Below are positions 45,358 to 58,179 of a stretch of DNA of 64,000 nt, one piece after another; within the stretch, counting starts at the first letter, position 1; every line of letters starts with the position of its first letter. A model generated the notes under the pieces. That model did not search any database. It saw only the letters and a program-made list of their open reading frames with translations, and was not told the DNA's origin. Source of the DNA: Vicia villosa (taxonomy: Eukaryota > Streptophyta > Magnoliopsida > Fabales > Fabaceae); contig NC_081183.1 of NCBI RefSeq assembly GCF_029867415.1, positions 115,109,061 through 115,173,060 on the forward strand, read 5' to 3'. A program made the position numbers and the translations under genes.

Positions 45358-48300
45358 TGTAACACCCCTTTTTATACCCCAAAATATTTAAGCATATAAT
45401 CAGAGAATAACATGCATATAATTCAAAAGGGCGTCACATTGATGCTTTTAGAAGAACTAAAAACCTAAAAAAACTGACAGCATTTATCTATACAGCACAA
45501 TACTCCTGGTCATTTTTAATAACACTCAATATCAAATCACAATTTAACCTGGATATGCATTCACAGCGGAAATATATGATACTCATGTGATTTATAATGA
45601 TTCATGTCCCATACCATGATCATACATCGACTAATAATCTCAATTCAACATCAACAAAATCAAAATGGTTTGGCTTGTAAGCCTCTCAAAAGATATGTAA
45701 CCAATAAATAAGTTCACCAGTCATAGCATAATACATACGCAAATATAACATGAGTTCAATACACCTAGTCTACCCAGTGTTACATGACCAGAGCATCGAC
45801 TCACTACCTAGTCTCCAATAGCCAAGGAAGAACCTCTGGCTAAGTCACACGCGGCTACTAAACTCTAGAACCTGCATGTCGCCAAACGAGGGCAACATTA
45901 AAACAGAAGGGTGAGAATACGAATCATTATGAAAAAAGTATAACAAAATATAATGGTTAAATCTACACTTCAAGTAATTAGTCATACTATGTAAAACGGA
46001 ATAGATAATAGTAATCAACACATATTTCACATGTTATCGAGTATACAACAAGCTTAAATAGTATAATATTTCAATTCTACTATTATATTCTCAATTAAGT
46101 ACACAATCATAACTCTCACATATTCACACATCTAATCAAATAGGTATTCAAACTTCACTCGTTTCAATTATCAAACTCATACACATATCACAATTACATC
46201 AACTTCACATACTCAATTATCGCATAATTTTAATGTGACTCAATGCAAGATATGTGACGCTATGCATGTGGTACCGAATTGTGAACCCGAGGTTTCACCG
46301 CTTTCCGATTCAATATCTAGAATCCAAGCCACGCTTCCGATCCGGACAAGACCAAAGCCCACCAAATGTAAACATATAGTTTACCGCCTCCGATTCACTC
46401 TAGAATCTAAGCCTCGCTTATGTTTCAAAGCAAACCACCTTTGTTTCAAGGCATCCATGATATGAATGTATGTACAATGTAAATAAAACGTATGCAATTA
46501 AGATCATCTCTACCATCTTAACTTTCCGCATATCACAATAATTCAACCCTATGAATTATCCACCAATTGTACACAACATTCACAATACACACATCATTCA
46601 CATACAAGAGGTCAATTAATCAATTACAATTCACACAATCCGATTAACACTAGTAAATCATACCATCTCATGTTAATTCATATTGCCAACAAAATATAAG
46701 AATATACTTCCAAACCAAGTATTATTTCATTAGTATTTGGGCAAAAATACAATTACAGTTAAATTATCAGGATACCGTAATTTACCGATAACCGAATAAC
46801 TAATCCAATTCCAAGTATATATTTCAATCAATTAGACTCATTAAAATTAATTCAACTATTAATTAAATTAACCAATTAATAATTACACTACATTATTTCC
46901 AAGTTTCTAATTCATTTTCTATTCAAAAACCAATATCTAATATAAAAGATATTTAAATCCACACCATTTTGGTCGGTTCGTAAATATCACATTTTCAACA
47001 AAATAACGCCACCATGTTAATCTACTAATTAAACTTAACTACCACGCAAATTTTCATTAAATTCCGGACAACTAATTATACCGCTTAATTCGGCTATTCG
47101 GTCAAATGAGACTGTTTTGCATTTCATAATTATATTCCTTATTTTCAATTTATATCTTACCAATGTAAACTACCTAAGTGCTGCCACGCTACTTTATATA
47201 TAACCAATTTGTTATTCTATCAAAGATTGTTTCTACTGGTCATTAAAATTAGTCTTCACTATTATATTTCCTTTCCATTACTTATGCATGTGCCTAATGT
47301 ATATATTCTCAGTTAAAGTGGTTTAAAATTATGGTGTATCAGCATACTAAATATATATATATATTAGATTGAGTCATTACCTAGAATAACTAACACAATT
47401 AAAAGAATTCAAGTTAGCACACCAGGAAGTGGCAATGACAAGGAAGTAACATAGGGAGTGCCGCAGTCAAGGGCTATGGCTTGCTTCATATTTAATTGTA
47501 CAGATAGCTAGTATTTAGTAGTCACCTCTATCAATAAAGTAATACAGGGTGCTTCACGTGTTGAAGTTTGGTGAGTTAACATCATCAGCCCAATTGAATA
47601 ACTAACAGGGAAAAACGAAATACAATAGGATACTATTCTTTGGCCAAGAAAATAGCTACAGTAGCGGTTATGATCAAACAAAGTGCTGGTGGCTCACATT
47701 TTACTTGTCCATTAGCTAGCAATTAAATGAAGAAAAACGAACAGCATGCTAGATAACTCAATAAGCAGTATCACCGCCAACACTCATTTCAGTCCGTCCT
47801 CCACAGGCATGACATCACTCAGTAATTTTATTTCTATTTTCAAAGAGATTCATGACACAGCAATGTTTATTTCAGGATTAAGCTTTGATTTTTCCATTTC
47901 AATTTCTCAATAGATCCCAATTTGTTAAACAGTAATTAATACACATGCTTATAAGATTCAACTATGGATAAATTTAAATATATTAATCTACCAATTACCC
48001 CATTATACTAGCCCACAATGATTAGGGATTCTCCCCCTTACCTCTTCAATGTGCTTCAAACCCTAGCTTTTGCCCCTTGTTGTTCTTCCCCTTTTTGCTC
48101 CTCTTCTCTTCTTTCTCTTCTCTTTAAAAAATTCAGCAAATGAAATGGTAACTCTACTTTTCATAAAACCCTTACTAACTTAATAACTTATTATTTTAAT
48201 GGGCTTAAGAAAATAACACCCCCAAATTACTTCTACTTCTAATAAATAGGCCCAATTTGATAAAGTAAAATAGTCCAATAAATAATATGCTCCAACAAAT

Positions 48301-48582
48301 AATATTATTACCCTTAATATTATTTTCCGATTAATCCAATTAAATCCGAATTTATCTCAAGTAAATAAAATCCAATAACAATATTATTTCTAATATTATT
48401 TCTCTACATACTCCACTTTATTAATTCTTCGATTAACCGAATAAATTCCAACTTCACTTAATAATCCGAACATGTTTCTCAATAACACCGACGATCCAAT
48501 TAATTATCAAACTTCGTCCAAATTAAGTAAATAAATCCTTATTTAATTTAATTAGTCAGTTAATTAAATTCGGGCTGTTACA
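45358..48582 (-). repeat. gypsy-2 3' LTR (left)
   Basis: 3225 bp, plus-strand ends TGTAACACCCC and CGGGCTGTTACA. AT-rich; the ORFs at 45845-46030 and 46235-46465 recur in the other LTR and are not genes. Confidence 0.93.
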
Positions 48583-48597
48583 ACTCTCCCCCACTTA
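48583..48597 (-). other. gypsy-2 polypurine tract
   Basis: The minus strand reads AAGTGGGGGAGAGT next to the LTR. The adjacent TTTTCGAGGACGAAAAT is the conserved Tekay 3' end. Confidence 0.85.
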
Positions 48598-48599
48598 AA

Positions 48600-49860
48600 A
48601 TATTTTCGTCCTCGAAAATTCAGTCGACACAACCATCTCAACACCTAAACCATATCCACTCTCTCTCGATTCATACCGATACAAAACGTTCTACACTTAC
48701 GACCATACAAAGCTTCAAAAGATGTCATTTCAACATCCGAAGGAAATACCAGGCAGCACACAATCCTTTCGATGCACAACTTAGCAAGTCTCTTCATCGA
48801 ATAATCCATCTTCATCGGAATAAAACGAGCACATTTCGTCAACTATCCATACTGACCCAACTCACTTCACAATTACTCGATACCTCGGCAATCTCGAAAC
48901 AAAATCCATAGAGATACCATCTCCCTTCCACTCGAAAATCGATAACTGTTGCACCAAACGAAACGGTTCCTGACAAATCCAACTCAAATACACAATTCCG
49001 GTATATCCCTCTTCATACTTTACCACTACACATTTCCTCAACTCTCGATACATCTTTAACACCATGATTAATACTCAAATCATTACGATGCCCTCATCCA
49101 AAATTCTCTTTGTCCGAATTCTAACCATCAGGAATACAAACTCGATCACAACATCTCATGACACCATTCTCGATAATACAAAAGTTACTACTTTTTCCTT
49201 GATTACTCAATATCATCTTGTCAACCAATTGAAAAAATCCAATTTCTAACCTTCTCAAATCTTGTCAAAATATTCCAAGTAGGCTTCAACATATCCACTT
49301 AACACACGAAGACGTCGCTTCACAACCGAACTCAACCCTCTAAATCGTTCCAACGATTTCTAATTCTTGAATCCTCAACATAACTTATAAAATTATTTCC
49401 TACATAATGCATCGGCCACAACCTTCACTTTACCAGGATGGTAATCCAAACCAAAGATTAAAATCCTTCAAAATTCTACTCGTCTTGTTTACCTCATATT
49501 CAACTCTTGTGATCACTCAACACATCAAACCTTGATCCACACAAACAATGCCTCTTACATTCCAAAACAAACACAAAGGCAAACAACTCCAATACATACA
49601 TCGAATAATTCCCCTTATGAACTTTAAGTTACCTTGAAGCATAAGCTACCACTTATCGATATCTGCATCAACACACCTCAACTCGAAATCCCATATCCAA
49701 GAAATTCACTTCTTCCAACCAGAACTTACATTCAGAAAGCTTTACATAACCTTCTTCTCTTTCAGCACCGATAACACAATCCTCAATTGTTAAACATGAT
49801 CATCGTCGCTCTTTGAATCAAATATTCTTAAGAAACATTACCTCATAGAACCTTCTTTCT
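48600..49860 (-). pseudogene. gypsy-2 integrase, RNase H and RT remnants
   Basis: Scattered pieces in different minus-strand frames. At 48645-48842 an integrase core piece with MDYSMKRLAKLCIERIV is joined abruptly to FEALYGRKCRT, a later integrase motif, so the core centre is deleted. At 48862-49065 lies the integrase start (KYEEGYTGIVYLSWICQEPF, EWKGDGISMDF). Around 49400-49700 are RNase H traces (LKVH, HPGKV), and at about 49690-49800 an RT thumb trace ([12 protein letters not shown]). No catalytic RT motif exists. This element cannot supply reverse transcriptase or integrase. Confidence 0.7.
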
Positions 49861-50019
49861 TTTTACTCGACGAACAGGGTTAACTCTACGACTATACACT
49901 CAGACAATGAACCTCTTCTCAAACAATTCCTCAAATCTACTCTTCAACTTCTCCTTAGTCGATTTACACGCTACTAAGTTAGTAAGACAAGTCTATCTCG
50001 TCCAATACGATATCGCCTC

Positions 50020-50132
50020 CTATCAACAATAGATTAAGGGTGATCAGGTCCTCAATTTGTCAATAGACAGTCGACAATCATAATGAAACATAAACCATCG
50101 TTACTAAACTATAATAGTGTTCCTTCAGAACT
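50020..50132. repeat. 113-bp conserved block in gypsy-2
   Basis: Counterpart of 19607-19719, with two mismatches over 113 nt. It sits between the protease remnant and the RT trace, in sequence that is otherwise clearly diverged between the families. Confidence 0.8.
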
Positions 50133-50249
50133 TGCTCTCGAAGTCACTTACAACACCGAGATCCGCAATCTCTCCTTAAAGTCACAATTACTTGATTCAA
50201 CTCCAAACAATTCATACCAAAATTCATCAACTTGGTCTAACGGAAAACA

Positions 50250-50450
50250 ACCTAAATGAATTCTCAAAATCTCTACCAAAGATGCTTAACGGATAATTCA
50301 AACATGCCAAAAGAAATAGAAACAAAGCCACAACAGTTGTATCAATAACTACACTTCCATGCATAACAGATAAAACATGATCCAATCTTATAGCACAATC
50401 CAAAGAATAAAATAATGCGTTGCACCATTATCAATAATAAAGCACGTACC
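50250..50450 (-). pseudogene. gypsy-2 protease remnant
   Basis: Continues the gag frame after the UGA at 50451-50453. The active-site triplet is changed to DNGA (DSGA in A-C), so it is probably dead even as a fragment. It reaches the FGRDF motif seen in the other copies. Confidence 0.6.
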
Positions 50451-51164
50451 TCAGATTAACTTATCCTTAGTATTAGTCTCAGCACCAGACAACGCAGACA
50501 CTTTTACTCTCGCTTGCTCCTTCTTTGGCTTATCGCACATGGCACAATTGTGTCCTTGCTCACCACAACTGTAGCAAATCCTACTCGAACCAACTCCACA
50601 ATCAACAGTTTTGTGACCCGTCTCTCCACACCTGTAGCACTTAATCGGAGTAGAAGCTCCTCCCCCACTTGGCTTCTTGCCAAGACCAGATTGTTCCCTC
50701 ATGTCATCATACGATTTCTCACGGAACTGTTCTCCTCCTCGTTTCAACTATAGAAACCTCACTTCTTTCTTTCCACGCATATCTTCTGGAAAATAGTTTC
50801 CCAAAAATGCATCACGGAAAAGAGTCCAAGTAACTTCAATACCTTCTATTTCAAATCTCCACACAATATTACTCCACCAAACGTCAGCTTCTTTTGTCAG
50901 CATGTGAGTACCAAACTGTACCTTCTGTACATCAGTACAACTCACGACTTGAAAGATCTTCTCAATTTCTATCATCCATGCGTGCGCTTTGTCCGGTCCA
51001 TACCCTCCTTCAAAGATCGGCGGGTTGCACCTTTGAAAGTCTCCAAAAGCACGAAACTCATCCTTTCCTCCATAACCGACATTCTCTTGCGACGCTTGTC
51101 CAATCGCACCAGTCCACCTCGTCATTGCCTCAACATTAATGTCAACATTCCTTCCCGCAACCAT
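50451..51164 (-). pseudogene. gypsy-2 gag with one stop
   Basis: Frame from the ATG at 51164 (MVAGRNVDINVEAMTRWTGA) to the UGA at 50451-50453, broken by a TAG at 50748-50750 after KKEVRFL. The capsid domain matches the gags of A and B, and the same segment before the knuckles is missing. Only two CCHC knuckles remain (CYRCGETGHKTVDC and CYSCGEQGHNCAMC); A and B have three positions. Because the insertion is so young, the stop was probably already in the source element or arose on copying. Confidence 0.82.
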
Positions 51165-51274
51165 CGTCCTAAACAACCAAACAACCAGGCAAAACAGTAT
51201 CGATCGTGTCAGATACACGAATCAAATACAACAGGATAAAAGACATTAATAACCTTGACCAACTGGTCGACCAT

Positions 51275-51286
51275 GCTCTGATACCA
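51275..51286 (-). other. gypsy-2 primer binding site
   Basis: TGGTATCAGAGC on the minus strand (tRNA-iMet), 4 nt from the right LTR at 51291. Confidence 0.92.
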
Positions 51287-51290
51287 CTAA

Positions 51291-54200
51291 TGTAACACCC
51301 CTTTTTATACCCCAAAATATTTAAGCATATAATCAGAGAATAACATGCATATAATTCAAAAGGGCGTCACATTGATGCTTTTAGAAGAACTAAAAACCTA
51401 AAAAAACTGACAGCATTTATCTATACAGCACAATACTCCTGGTCATTTTTAATAACACTCAATATCAAATCACAATTTAACCTGGATATGCATTCACAGC
51501 GGAAATATATGATACTCATGTGATTTATAATGATTCATGTCCCATACCATGATCATACATCGACTAATAATCTCAATTCAACATCAACAAAATCAAAATG
51601 GTTTGGCTTGTAAGCCTCTCAAAAGATATGTAACCAATAAATAAGTTCACCAGTCATAGCATAATACATACGCAAATATAACATGAGTTCAATACACCTA
51701 GTCTACCCAGTGTTACATGACCAGAGCATCGACTCACTACCTAGTCTCCAATAACCAAGGAAGAACCTCTGGCTAAGTCACACGCGGCTACTAAACTCTA
51801 GAACCTGCATGTCGCCAAACGAGGGCAACATTAAAACAGAAGGGTGAGAATACGAATCATTATGAAGAAAGTATAACAAAATATAATGGTTAAATCTACA
51901 CTTCAAGTAATTAGTCATACTATGTAAAACGGAATAGATAATAGTAATCAACACATATTTCACATGTTATCGAGTATACAACAAGCTTAAATAGTATAAT
52001 ATTTCAATTCTACTATTATATTCTCAATTAAGTACACAATCATAACTCTCACATATTCACACATCTAATCAAATAGGTATTCAAACTTCACTCGTTTCAA
52101 TTATCAAACTCATACACATATCACAATTACATCAACTTCACATACTCAATTATCGCATAATTTTAATGTGACTCAATGCAAGATATGTGACGCTATGCAT
52201 GTGGTACCGAATTGTGAACCCGAGGTTTCACCGCTTTCCGATTCAATATCTAGAATCCAAGCCACGCTTCCGATCCGGACAAGACCAAAGCCCACCAAAT
52301 GTAAACATATAGTTTACCGCCTCCGATTCACTCTAGAATCTAAGCCTCGCTTATGTTTCAAAGCAAACCACCTTTGTTTCAAGGCATCCATGATATGAAT
52401 GTATGTACAATGTAAATAAAACGTATGCAATTAAGATCATCTCTACCATCTTAACTTTCCGCATATCACAATAATTCAACCCTATGAATTATCCACCAAT
52501 TGTACACAACATTCACAATACACACATCATTCACATACAAGAGGTCAATTAATCAATTACAATTCACACAATCCGATTAACACTAGTAAATCATACCATC
52601 TCATGTTAATTCATATTGCCAACAAAATATAAGAATATACTTCCAAACCAAGTATTATTTCATTAGTATTTGGGCAAAAATACAATTACAGTTAAATTAT
52701 CAGGATACCGTAATTTACCGATAACCGAATAACTAATCCAATTCCAAGTATATATTTCAATCAATTAGACTCATTAAAATTAATTCAACTATTAATTAAA
52801 TTAACCAATTAATAATTACACTACATTATTTCCAAGTTTCTAATTCATTTTCTATTCAAAAACCAATATCTAATATAAAAGATATTTAAATCCACACCAT
52901 TTTGGTCGGTTCGTAAATATCACATTTTCAACAAAATAACGCCACCATGTTAATCTACTAATTAAACTTAACTACCACGCAAATTTTCATTAAATTCCGG
53001 ACAACTAATTATACCGCTTAATTCGGCTATTCGGTCAAATGAGACTGTTTTGCATTTCATAATTATATTCCTTATTTTCAATTTATATCTTACCAATGTA
53101 AACTACCTAAGTGCTGCCACGCTACTTTATATATAACCAATTTGTTATTCTATCAAAGATTGTTTCTACTGGTCATTAAAATTAGTCTTCACTATTATAT
53201 TTCCTTTCCATTACTTATGCATGTGCCTAATGTATATATTCTCACTTAAAGTGGTTTAAAATTATGGTGTATCAGCATACTAAATATATATATATTAGAT
53301 TGAGTCATTACCTAGAATAACTAACACAATTAAAAGAATTCAAGTTAGCACACCAGGAAGTGGCAATGACAAGGAAGTAACATAGGGAGTGCCGCAGTCA
53401 AGGGCTATGGCTTGCTTCATATTTAATTGTACAGATAGCTAGTATTTAGTAGTCACCTCTATCAATAAAGTAATACAGGGTGCTTCACGTGTTGAAGTTT
53501 GGTGAGTTAACATCATCAGCCCAATTGAATAACTAACAGGGAAAAACGAAATACAATAGGATACTATTCTTTGGCCAAGAAAATAGCTACAGTAGCGGTT
53601 ATGATCAAACAAAGTGCTGGTGGCTCACATTTTACTTGTCCATTAGCTAGCAATTAAATGAAGAAAAACGAACAGCATGCTAGATAACTCAATAAGCAGT
53701 ATCACCGCCAACACTCATTTCCGTCCGTCCTCCACAGGCATGACATCACTCAGTAATTTTATTTCTATTTTCAAAGAGATTCATGACACAGCAATGTTTA
53801 TTTCGGGATTAAGCTTTGATTTTTCCATTTCAATTTCTCAATAGATCCCAATTTGTTAAACAGTAATTAATACACATGCTTATAAGATTCAACTATGGAT
53901 AAATTTAAATATATTAATCTACCAATTACCCCATTATACTAGCCCACAATGATTAGGGATTCTCCCCCTTACCTCTTCAATGTGCTTCAAACCCTAGCTT
54001 TTGCCCCTTGTTGTTCTTCCCCTTTTTGCTCCTCTTCTCTTCTTTCTCTTCTCTTTAAAAAATTCAGCAAATGAAATGGTAACTCTACTTTTCATAAAAC
54101 CCTTACTAACTTAATAACTTATTATTTTAATGGGCTTAAGAAAATAACACCCCCAAATTACTTCTACTTCTAATAAATAGGCCCAATTTGATAAAGTAAA

Positions 54201-54513
54201 ATAGTCCAATAAATAATATGCTCCAACAAATAATATTATTACCCTTAATATTATTTTCCGATTAATCCAATTAAATCCGAATTTATCTCAAGTAAATAAA
54301 ATCCAATAACAATATTATTTCTAATATTATTTCTCTACATACTCCACTTTATTAATTCTTCGATTAACCGAATAAATTCCAACTTCACTTAATAATCCGA
54401 ACATGTTTCTCAATAACACCGACGATCCAATTAATTATCAAACTTCGTCCAAATTAAGTAAATAAATCCTTATTTAATTTAATTAGTCAGTTAATTAAAT
54501 TCGGGCTGTTACA
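51291..54513 (-). repeat. gypsy-2 5' LTR (right)
   Basis: 3223 bp, almost identical to 45358-48582. A minus-strand TATATATAAAG near 53131-53141 is a possible TATA box, which would give a U3 of about 1.37 kb. Confidence 0.93.
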
Positions 54514-57332
54514 AGAAGGATGGCTCAATCCTATTTACAGGCAAGAGGAAGAACAACATTTATAAGACAGATCTGCAAGATCTTATGAGTCAGAAGGTGA
54601 CTTGTCTTATGTCTGTTTCTGAAGAGCAGTGGGTCTGGCACAGAAGATTAGGTCATGCTAGTTTGAGAAAGATTTCTCAGATTAACAAACTGGATCTTGT
54701 CAGAGGACTCCCTAATCTGAAATTCAAATCAGATGCTCTTTGTGAAGCATGTCAGAAGGGCAAGTTCTCCAAACCTGCATTCAAGTCCAAGAATGTTGTT
54801 TCTACCTCAAGGCCATTAGAACTCTTGCACATTGATCTGTTTGGCCCAGTCAAAACAACATCTGTCAGAGGGAAGAAATATGGATTAGTCATCGTAGATG
54901 ATTATAGCCGCTGGACATGGGTAAAATTCTTGAAACACAAGGATGAGTCTCATTCAGTGTTCTTTGATTTCTGCATTCAGATTCAATCTGAAAAAGAGTG
55001 TAAAATCATAAAGGTCAGAAGTGATCATGGTGGTGAATTTGAGAACATATCCTTTGAAGAATTCTTCAAAGAAAATGGTATTGCCCATGATTTCTCTTGT
55101 CCTAGAACTCCACAGCAAAATGGGGTTGTAGAACGAAAGAATAGGACTCTGCAAGAAATGGCCAGAACCATGATCAATGAAACCAATATGGCTAAGCATT
55201 TCTGGGCAAAAGCAATAAACACTGCATGCTATATTCAGAATAGAATCTCTATCAGACCTATTCTAAATAAGACTCCTTATGAATTGTGGAAGAATAGAAA
55301 GCCCAACATTTCATATTTCCATCCTTTTGGATGTGTATGCTTTATTCTGAACACTAAAGATCATCTTGGTAAGTTTGATTCCAAAGCACAAAAATGTTTC
55401 CTTCTTGGATATTCTGAACGCTCAAAAGGCTACAGAGTATACAATACTGAAACATTGATTGTAGAAGAATCAATCAATATCAGGTTTGATGATAAGCTTG
55501 GTTCTGAAAAACCAAAGCAGTTTGATAATTTTGCAGATTGTGATATTGATATATCAGAAGTTGTTGAGCCAAGAAGCAACGCATCAGAAGCAGAGCTTCT
55601 CAGAAGCAAAGAATCTGAAGATCAAGTATCAGCTTCTCTGGAGAATCTAAGCATTTCTGAAGAACCATCTGTCAGAAGATCATCCAGACTCATCTCTGGT
55701 CATTCAGAAGATGTCATTCTTGGAAAGAAGGATGATCCAATCAGAACAAGAGCATTCCTTAAGAACAATGCAGACTGTCAATTAGGTCTTGTATCTTTGA
55801 TCGAGCCAACTTCTGTTGATCATGCTCTAGAAGATCCAGACTGGATAATTGCTATGCAAGAAGAACTGAATCAGTTTACAAGGAATGATGTTTGGGATCT
55901 TGTTCCTAGACCAGATGGATTCAATATAATCGGTACAAAATGGGTCTTCAGAAACAAGCTCAGTGAGAAAGGTGAAGTGGTAAGGAACAAAGCCAGACTG
56001 GTGGCTCAGGGTTATAGTCAGCAAGAAGGGATTGACTATACAGAAACCTTTGCACCAGTGGCCAGGTTAGAATCTATTCGTCTATTAATTTCATTTGCCA
56101 CTCAACATAACATCACTCTCTATCAGATGGATGTTAAGAGTGCCTTCTTAAATGGTTATATAGATGAAGAAGTTTATCTCCATCAACCTCCTGGTTTTGA
56201 AGACTCTATGTCTCCTAATCATGTTTTTAAACTAAAGAAATCGTTGTATGGATTGAAACAGGCTCCCAGAGCTTGGTATGAACGCTTAAGTTCTTTCCTT
56301 CTGGATAATGGTTTCACTAGAGGAAAAGTGGACACTACTCTCTTTTGTAAAACCTTTAAAAGGGATATTTTAATTTGTCAAATATATGTAGATGATATTA
56401 TTTTTGGAACATCTAATGCTACACTTGGAAAGGAGTTTGCTGAGTCTATGCAGGCTGAGTTTGAAATGAGCATGATGGGAGAACTCAAGTATTTCCTTGG
56501 AATACAAATAAATCAAACATCAGAAGGAACGTATGTTCACCAAACCAAGTATGTGAAGGAACTTCTGAAGAAGTTTAATCTTCTAGACTGCAAAGAAGCC
56601 AAAACTCCTATGCATCCAACATGCATCCTAGGTAAGGATGAGGTAAGTAAGAAGGTAGATCAGAAGTTATATAGAGGTATGATTGGATCTCTTCTATATT
56701 TGACTGCTTCTAGACCTGACATTCTATTCAGTGTTTGTTTGTGTGCTAGATTCCAATCAGATCCTAGAGAATCTCATTTAACTGCTGTTAAGAGAATTCT
56801 AAGGTATCTGAAAGGTACTACTAATGTTGGCTTAGTTTACAGAAAATCTAAAGAATACAACTTAGTAGGATTCTGCGATGCTGACTATGCTGGAGACAGA
56901 ATTGAAAGAAAAAGTACTTCAGGAAGTTGCCAATTTCTTGGAAGTCATTTAATCTCCTGGTATAGCAAGAAGCAAGCAACTATTGCTCTATCAACAACAG
57001 AAGCAGAATATGTCGCTGCTGCTGGTTGCAGTACACAGATGCTCTGGATGAAGAGTCAGTTAGAAGATTATCAGATATATGAGAGTAACATTCCTATATT
57101 TTGTGATAATACTTCTGCTATATGTTTATCTAAGAATCCTATTCTTCATTCAAAGGCTAAACATATTGAGATTAAACATCATTTCATAAGGGACTATGTT
57201 CAGAAGGGTGTTCTATCTTTAAACTTTGTGGATACAGACCATCAATGGGCTGATATCTTTACAAAACCCCTGGCTGAAGATAGGTTTAAGTTCATTCTGA
57301 AGAACATCAGTATGGATTTATGCCCAGAATGA

Positions 57333-57783
57333 GAAGATGAGAAGTTCTTATGTATGGGTATCTTCTGAAATGAAATTTTTTTTAAGAAGTTCTGATTGAA
57401 ATCAATTAGAAATTGTGACTCAGTTATTACTAACGTTTCATTGTCTAAGTTGATTCAGAATCTCTTTAAAAGCAAAACAGCTGTAACTGGCTATCCAGAT
57501 GGTAAACCTGTCGTTACTATTCATGGATAAGCGCGCGTGCAGTTGAAGGGACGCCGACCATAGGTAACTGTGCTAGTCACCTCATTTGTCTTTATTATCT
57601 CTCCTCATGTCACGTAACATTAAATGCTATCCATCATTTGTTTCATTTTATTTTTTTTTAAATACTCTTCAAACGTTTCTCTTTCCCTCCTATATTTTCT
57701 CTATTACACTCTGTCTTTGTTTTCCTTCTCTATCTTTTTGCATTCATATCAAACCCTAGCTGTTCATTATCTGCAAATCCATC
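57333..57783 (+). other. copia-2 spacer between pol and third-ORF remnant
   Basis: 451 bp without a real ORF. It matches the copia-1 spacer at 10604-11094 in order and content: a pyrimidine-rich run, and AAACCCTAG shortly before the ATG at 57784. Confidence 0.6.
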
Positions 57784-58179
57784 ATGAACTCTTCATCAAG
57801 CCCAGGAAACCATGAAAATGATCAAAACAAAAAGAGAAAAGCTGTTGAAACATCTCCTTCCAAACCCAAAAAGATAAAGATCACCTATGACCCTCTCAAG
57901 GTGAATCCATTCGAAGCAATGTTATCTGGAAACTATTCTAGACGTGTGTTTCAACCCCCTGGTGAAAGCCCTCCATCATCTCCATCTTCTTCCTCATCTT
58001 TTTACCTTCAAGACTCAACTTCCTCCTCATCTAACCTTTCCTCTCCCTCAACCCATTCCAAAGAAATCTCCTCATCTTCACCTGCTGAGAATGTTGTCTC
58101 TGATAAAGATTATGGAAGATCTGCATCAGAACCAAGTCTCCCTGACCCCTCGCCTGGAAGCCCAAGAAGCAGTCAATGA
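57784..58179 (+). pseudogene. copia-2 third-ORF remnant
   Basis: 131 codons. The start (MNSSSSPGNHE) matches the start of the copia-1 third ORF but jumps directly to its Lys-rich middle (KKIKITYDPLKVN) and the Ser/Pro-rich linker, so about 350 residues of the N-terminal globular domain are missing. It ends at a stop after SPRSSQ. A further short match to the copia-1 C-terminal region (AFHSFM, 58180-58200) follows in another frame, showing a second large deletion. It is probably non-functional. Confidence 0.78.

Larger units (their letters stand above)
45358..54513 (-). mobile_element. gypsy-2: young non-autonomous Tekay-like element
   Basis: 9156 bp on the minus strand, inserted in copia-2 pol with target duplication AGAAG (45353-45357 and 54514-54518). 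LTRs of 3225 and 3223 bp flank an internal region of only 2708 bp. PBS, a shortened gag with one stop, the UGA, a protease remnant, degraded RT/RNase H and integrase pieces and the PPT follow in order. It is related to elements A-C, with the same type of internal deletions, but has longer and different LTRs. The LTRs differ by five substitutions and one 2-bp (TA)n indel, so it is very recent. Confidence 0.92.
45076..57332 (+). pseudogene. copia-2 pol, split by gypsy-2
   Basis: Two exon-like parts, 45076-45357 and 54519-57332, in one consistent frame once the inserted gypsy-2 and its AGAAG duplicate are set aside. The first part has the protease active site WYLDSGCSRHMT and runs to KAVNQK. The second runs DGSILFTGK, HHCC (HRRLGHAS, CEACQKGK), the integrase triad D 54834, D 55023 and E 55131 (35 residues between the last two), RT with QMDVKSAFLNG and YVDD at 56385-56396, and RNase H with CDADYAGD and STTEAEY. 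It ends MDLCPE at 57332. No stop is seen in either part; the only lesion is the insertion. Confidence 0.9.
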
